Positions 60,913 through 64,000 of a stretch of 64,000 bases of DNA are shown piece by piece (positions within the stretch are counted from its first letter, which is position 1; the number at the start of each line of letters is the position of its first letter). The stretch spans positions 4,278,001 through 4,342,000 of the forward strand of contig BPGE01000001.1 of NCBI GenBank assembly GCA_026002875.1, in the 5' to 3' direction. A program made the translations under genes and the position numbers. The DNA is from Bryobacteraceae bacterium (GTDB lineage: Bacteria > Acidobacteriota > Terriglobia > Bryobacterales > Bryobacteraceae). The notes under the pieces were generated by a model, which had not been told where the DNA came from, did no database searches, and saw nothing but the letters and a program-made list of their open reading frames with translations.

Positions 60913-62246
60913 CGCGAACCTCCGTTGGTGAGAATGGCGGGGGCGGCGAGCTTCACCGGCTTCTTGATCACGGCCTTCGCCTCGCGGTTTTCCGGCGTCA
61001 GTTCGGGGTCCTCGTGGCAGCCGATGCAGCCGCGGTTCTCCTTCGGCCGCGTGTAGACCCACGAGGACGCGCGGACCACCTTGCCGTCGCGGTTCACCAG
61101 CTCCATCTTCAGCGGCGTGTTCGGAGGCACGTCGAGATGGAACGAACCGTCATCCTCGATGCGCAGGTCGCCGATTTTCAGGGGATTCGACGGCGAGCCG
61201 GCATAGACGCGAAGCCGCCACGGCTGGCCGGGCCGGATGAGGTCAGGCCGGTCGGTGGTGAAGACGCTCAGGCAGTACAGGCGGCTCCAGCCGGCGTCCT
61301 CGTCGACCACCGACCCGCGCCCCTCGGGGACGCGCCGGGGAAACACGCCGCGCGGCTGCGTGGCCGAGACGCCCGGCTTCACGTACACGGGAACTCTCGT
61401 CCCGTTCGCCGGATTGAACCGGTAAATGCCGGCAGGCGAGGCAGAGTCCTTCTGCCACGCCACCAGAAGGCGCCCGTCCGGCAGCGGCGAGGGCGACGAA
61501 TAGATGCCGTCGCCAGGCCTGGTCAGTGTGCGTTTCGTATACAGCGGGCGCACCAGATCGACGGATGCCAGCGCGCCATCCCCCTCGACGAAAACGAGCC
61601 TGCCGTCCAGCGTGGCAGCCGGCTCGCGCGGGCGGTCGCCCGGCACATACAGCGAGTAGTCCGTGCCGTCGAGGTTGACGGCCATCAGGTGCGTGCGCGA
61701 GCCCTGTTTCGAAGAGAACACCATCATGCCGTCGGGCAGCATCACGGGGCTGGACTCCTCCCACGGCGTGAAGGTGATCCGTTGCCGCAGCGTTCCATCG
61801 AACTTCACCGTGTAGAGCGCCCCGCCGGAAATGAAGGCTGCCTGCGGCCACGGATCAGGGATGTCCAGGCTGAAGATTTTCGATTGATAGGCAGGCTGCC
61901 GGCAGTCCGCGCTCATGCGCGTCAGCTGGCGGACGGCGCCGGTGGCCAGGGTCATCTCGTAAATCTGCCAGGGCTCGCCCGCGGTCTTCCTGCCGGCGAA
62001 CAGAACGTGCTTCGCATCCCACGAAACCTGCGGGTCGGCGGCAGCGTAAAAACCCTGCGACAGAACGCGGGCGGCGCCGCCCGGAACGGCCAGAACCAGC
62101 CGCGGCTGCCCTCCGGCGGGCGTTTCCGTCAGGACAACCGGCGTCCGCGCCGCGGCGGTCCGGTCCGGCTGCGCGGACAGCCCCTGCAGACAGAGCAGAC
62201 CCGTCAGAAACAAACAGGATCTGAAACTCCCCTTTGCATTCCGCAC
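60909..62246 (-). CDS. Exported TolB/hydrazine-synthase-alpha-like monoheme protein
   Basis: A 445-residue exported protein starting at GTG 62246 (signal FLTGLLCLQGLSAQ). The propeller part has TolB-like blades (DPQVSWDAKHVLFAGRK, SSPVMLPDGMMVFSSKQ, YSSPSPLPDGRLLVAWQ). The C-terminal WVYTRPKENRGCIGCHEDPE carries one CxxCH. This arrangement resembles HZS-alpha-type middle domains found in many non-anammox bacteria. It is the first gene of the seven-gene operon and probably delivers or accepts electrons with the decaheme protein. There is no evidence for hydrazine synthesis here. Confidence 0.78.
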   Translation of the reverse strand: MRNAKGSFRSCLFLTGLLCLQGLSAQPDRTAAARTPVVLTETPAGGQPRLVLAVPGGAARVLSQGFYAAADPQVSWDAKHVLFAGRKTAGEPWQIYEMTLATGAVRQLTRMSADCRQPAYQSKIFSLDIPDPWPQAAFISGGALYTVKFDGTLRQRITFTPWEESSPVMLPDGMMVFSSKQGSRTHLMAVNLDGTDYSLYVPGDRPREPAATLDGRLVFVEGDGALASVDLVRPLYTKRTLTRPGDGIYSSPSPLPDGRLLVAWQKDSASPAGIYRFNPANGTRVPVYVKPGVSATQPRGVFPRRVPEGRGSVVDEDAGWSRLYCLSVFTTDRPDLIRPGQPWRLRVYAGSPSNPLKIGDLRIEDDGSFHLDVPPNTPLKMELVNRDGKVVRASSWVYTRPKENRGCIGCHEDPELTPENREAKAVIKKPVKLAAPAILTNGGSR

Positions 62247-62254
62247 TGAGTGAT

Positions 62255-62283
62255 AGTCTATGGGGAAAGCCCCGGGAATCCAA
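62255..62283 (-). promoter_or_regulatory. Promoter of the seven-gene redox operon, leaderless arrangement
   Basis: On the minus strand TTGGAT and TAGACT are separated by exactly 17 nt, the best sigma-70-like pair in the window. The -10 ends 8 nt before GTG 62246, and no Shine-Dalgarno lies between, so the first mRNA codon may be the start codon. Confidence 0.55.
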
Positions 62284-62366
62284 TACGGGCGGGATGTTAC
62301 TGCAAACCGATTAGAAAGACGTGCGCGGGATTGTGGAAACCCTCCGCAGGCCAGCCGCGCAAGGGC

Positions 62367-63362
62367 TCAGTAGGCGCCGCACTCCATCAGGGCGCGGACT
62401 TCCGCCGGATCGCTGGTCCTGCCCAGAATCAATGCCAGCCGGATGCGCGCCTTGGCGGCGTTCAGCGTGCCGGCGAACAGCACGCCGCGCTGCCGGAGAT
62501 CGTGGCCGCTGCCTTTGTAGCCGTAGATGTCGAGCACCCGGCCATGCGCGCAACGGGTGGCGATGACGACGGGAATTCCGGCGTCAATGGCGCGCTGGAT
62601 GGCGGGTACCGCCTGCGGCGTCACGTTGCCCCGGCCCGTTCCTTCCACGACGATGCCCCGCGCGCCGCTTTCGCGGGCGAAATCAATGAAGCGGCCGTCC
62701 GCTCCGGCGCACATCGTCACCAGATCCACCCGCGTTTCAATCCGCGGCGCCTCGATGACGATGCGGTCGATCAGGCGGCGGCCGAAGATGACCCGGTCCA
62801 CGTCGACGAGGCCGAGCGGCCCGAAAACGGGGCTCTGGAACGTCTCGAGCTGCTGGGTGTCGGTCTTGGTGGCTTCGCTGGCGGCATGGATCATCTGGTT
62901 CAGGACGACGAAAACCCCCTGGCCGCAGGCCTGGGGGCTGAGCACGGTGCGGATGGCGGCGGAGAGGTTGGCGGGGCCGTCGAAGCCGGGTTCGCTGACC
63001 GTGCGCATGGCGCCAACCACCGCCACCGGCTTCGGCGAGGTATGGCGCAGATCGAGCAGGTAGGCGGTCTCTTCCAGCGTGTCGGTGCCATGCGTGGCCA
63101 CGGCGCCGGCGATCTCCTCGCGGGCCAGCTCCCGCCGCAGGATTTCGCTCACTTCCCACATCCGCTCCAGCGTCATATGGGGGCCGGGGTACTGGCCGTA
63201 TTCGAAGACTTCAAGCTCGGCCAGGGATTGCAGCGCCGGGTCGTGCTCCAGCAGCTCCCGCGCGCCGAGAGCCGGCACGGCGGCGCCGACAGCCGGGTCG
63301 TAGCGCATCCCGATGGTTCCTCCGGTGAACAGGACGAGCACGCGGGCCATGGCACCTCCCAT
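62367..63362 (-). CDS. L-asparaginase (type I/II family)
   Basis: A 331-residue amidohydrolase: VLFTGGTIGMRYD with the first catalytic Thr, VATHGTDTLEETAY with the second Thr and Asp, GAMRTVSEPGFDGPANL and IVVEGTGRGNVTP. No signal peptide, so a cytoplasmic asparaginase is likely. Start ATG 63362 has a GGAGG site at good spacing; ATG 63350 (MARVLVLF) is also in frame, but its GGAGGT lies only 3 nt away. Its stop is 120 nt from the operon promoter at 62255, so it is a separate unit. Confidence 0.9.
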   Translation of the reverse strand: MGGAMARVLVLFTGGTIGMRYDPAVGAAVPALGARELLEHDPALQSLAELEVFEYGQYPGPHMTLERMWEVSEILRRELAREEIAGAVATHGTDTLEETAYLLDLRHTSPKPVAVVGAMRTVSEPGFDGPANLSAAIRTVLSPQACGQGVFVVLNQMIHAASEATKTDTQQLETFQSPVFGPLGLVDVDRVIFGRRLIDRIVIEAPRIETRVDLVTMCAGADGRFIDFARESGARGIVVEGTGRGNVTPQAVPAIQRAIDAGIPVVIATRCAHGRVLDIYGYKGSGHDLRQRGVLFAGTLNAAKARIRLALILGRTSDPAEVRALMECGAY

Positions 63363-63427
63363 TGTCCTCCTCCGGATGCGAGTGCGAAGAGTGAGAATCC
63401 TCGTGCCGTGGCGGCACTAAATGTGCG

Positions 63428-63688
63428 ATGGCAGCTCCCCTCCGCATGGCGGAGCCTGAACCGCCGGGCTTGCTGGCGCGGCTGGCACGGGCCGCCTGCC
63501 CCGCCTGCGGCAGCCCGAGAGCGGTCCGCTCGCAGCGCAGGACGGCCGCGGATCACCTGCTGGGCGTGCTTGGCCTGAGGCCTTTTCGATGCCAGTCCTG
63601 CCGCTGGCGGTTCCATGCGTGGCCATCCCTGCGGCTGCTGGCTGGACCCTTGCCGGACGGCAGAAGCCGCGCCCGATACCCCCGATAA
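63428..63688 (+). CDS. Small zinc-ribbon protein
   Basis: An 86-residue protein with two Cys pairs, CPACGS near residue 24 and CQSC near 55, separated by a basic and hydrophobic region (RAVRSQRRTAADHLLGVLGLRPFR). This forms a probable zinc ribbon; the intervening hydrophobic LLGVLGL is common in similar small acidobacterial proteins. Function unknown. It is divergent from the asparaginase gene. The start could also be at the internal ATG six codons in. Confidence 0.65.
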   Translation: MAAPLRMAEPEPPGLLARLARAACPACGSPRAVRSQRRTAADHLLGVLGLRPFRCQSCRWRFHAWPSLRLLAGPLPDGRSRARYPR

Positions 63689-63699
63689 AAAATATCGAT

Positions 63700-63728
63700 T
63701 TGTCTTGAGTCCAGACAGGCCGCATAAT
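63700..63728 (+). promoter_or_regulatory. Promoter of the last, partial gene
   Basis: TTGTCT and CATAAT are separated by 17 nt. The leader to ATG 63867 is then about 130 nt and holds several GC hairpins (for example CCCGC-CTGA-GCGGG near 63756 and a second inverted repeat around GCCCG-AAC-GGCGGGC near 63825). I could not assign it to a riboswitch class. Confidence 0.45.
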
Positions 63729-63866
63729 TCCTTCAAGTCTGGAACTCACCCCGCCTGAGCGGGACAACGTGCTTTAGTCCCGCATCCTCCGGACCTCAGC
63801 CCGCCTGGCCAGCAGTGTTGCCCGAACGGCGGGCGGCATCCCACTCCGAAATCAGAGGTACAACCG

Positions 63867-64000
63867 ATGCGGCAGACGTGTGTCTTCCTGTTCTTTGTCT
63901 CCTGCTGCCTGCCGGCGCAGACACCCGCTCCCGAGCCAGCGGCCGGAACGGCGCAGCCGCCCAATGCTTTTGGCTGGAAGCGGCTCCAGTTCAGCGGCTA
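63867..64000 (+). CDS. Secreted protein, 5' end only (partial)
   Basis: The first 44 codons of a gene that runs off the window. ATG 63867 is preceded by AGAGGT 7 nt upstream. The product begins MRQTCVFLFFVSCCLPAQ, a good Sec signal, followed by a Pro/Ala-rich stretch and NAFGWKRLQFSGY. A Cys near the cleavage site could allow lipidation but no lipobox is clear. No family can be named from this fragment. Confidence 0.7.
   Translation, partial: MRQTCVFLFFVSCCLPAQTPAPEPAAGTAQPPNAFGWKRLQFSG

Noticed and set aside
60909-62246. Hydrazine synthase subunit (anammox function)
   Set aside because: Only the middle domain and a single heme motif resemble HZS-alpha; no HZS-beta or gamma or hydrazine dehydrogenase is present.
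63729-63866. c-di-GMP (GEMM) riboswitch in the leader of the last gene
   Set aside because: I could not find the conserved core or the tetraloop-receptor pairing; only generic GC hairpins are seen.

Overview
This 64-kb window is a chromosomal segment of a very GC-rich bacterium. It is most likely an Acidobacteriota of the Solibacter/Bryobacter group. Indicators are exported VWFA-type proteins of the kind abundant in that phylum, the bacillithiol gene bshB1, KDO synthesis genes (so a Gram-negative envelope), many exported beta-propeller and multiheme proteins, and a small tryptophan/arginine-rich protein next to the VWFA genes. I saw no rRNA, tRNA, CRISPR, transposase, integrase or phage gene.

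Layout. 1-5.3 kb: the 3' part of galU, then the conserved operon ffh-rpsP-khpA-rimM-trmD-rplS-rnhB plus a small membrane protein. 5.3-9.4 kb (minus): UbiD-family decarboxylase, infA, wecB-like epimerase and a single-ring ClpB-like ATPase. 9.5-13.6 kb: secreted esterase, then two VWFA proteins and a small protein (minus). 13.6-18.2 kb: kdsB-pyrG-kdsA, a type IV pilin-like protein and a DUF2490 barrel. 18.2-22 kb: M3 peptidase facing a CpsB-like PHP phosphatase, followed by an HU-like protein and an HU-TIR fusion. 22-29.4 kb: TPR protein, uvrC, two metallophosphoesterases, a PfkB kinase, a membrane glycosyltransferase and dapF. 29.4-36.8 kb (minus): an eight-gene run with a degenerate VWFA protein, exported methyltransferase, PHP-esterase fusion, sugar kinase, rhomboid, bshB1, cupin and a degenerate class A beta-lactamase relative. 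36.9-42.1 kb: greA, CDP-alcohol phosphatidyltransferase, acpS, purU, a Co/Ni ECF transporter (cbiMQO) and dtd. 42.2-43.2 kb: a small repeat protein and the only long non-coding stretch, which holds an array of diverged repeats. 43.2-52.2 kb: S55 peptidase with a beta-propeller protein, a DUF438/DUF1858 pair, an Rpe-like protein, and a parvulin/metalloprotein/TlpA/DsbD-alpha operon. 52.3-62.2 kb (minus): a tightly coupled seven-gene operon of exported redox and binding proteins. 62.3-64 kb: asparaginase, a zinc-ribbon protein and the start of a secreted protein.

How the genes work together. The first block serves ribosome maturation, tRNA modification and protein targeting. kdsB-pyrG-kdsA supplies CTP and KDO for lipopolysaccharide. 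The 52.3-62.2 kb operon is the most striking unit. It encodes a TolB/hydrazine-synthase-alpha-like monoheme protein, an FG-GAP/ASPIC protein, a ten-CxxCH fusion protein (two tetraheme repeats, a YVTN propeller and a MauG/CCP-like diheme domain), a propeller protein, two paralogous branched-chain-amino-acid-type binding proteins without permeases, and a Rid-family protein. Five of its six junctions are 4-base stop/start overlaps.

Other points worth a second look are the HU-TIR pair, a DapF with both catalytic cysteines replaced by serine, a beta-lactamase-fold protein without its catalytic Ser and Lys, a possible NikR-like operator before cbiM, a recurrent pattern of -10 boxes 5-8 nt before the start codon that suggests leaderless mRNAs, and a 110-nt rimM/trmD overlap. 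All assignments come from reading the sequence; no database search was run.
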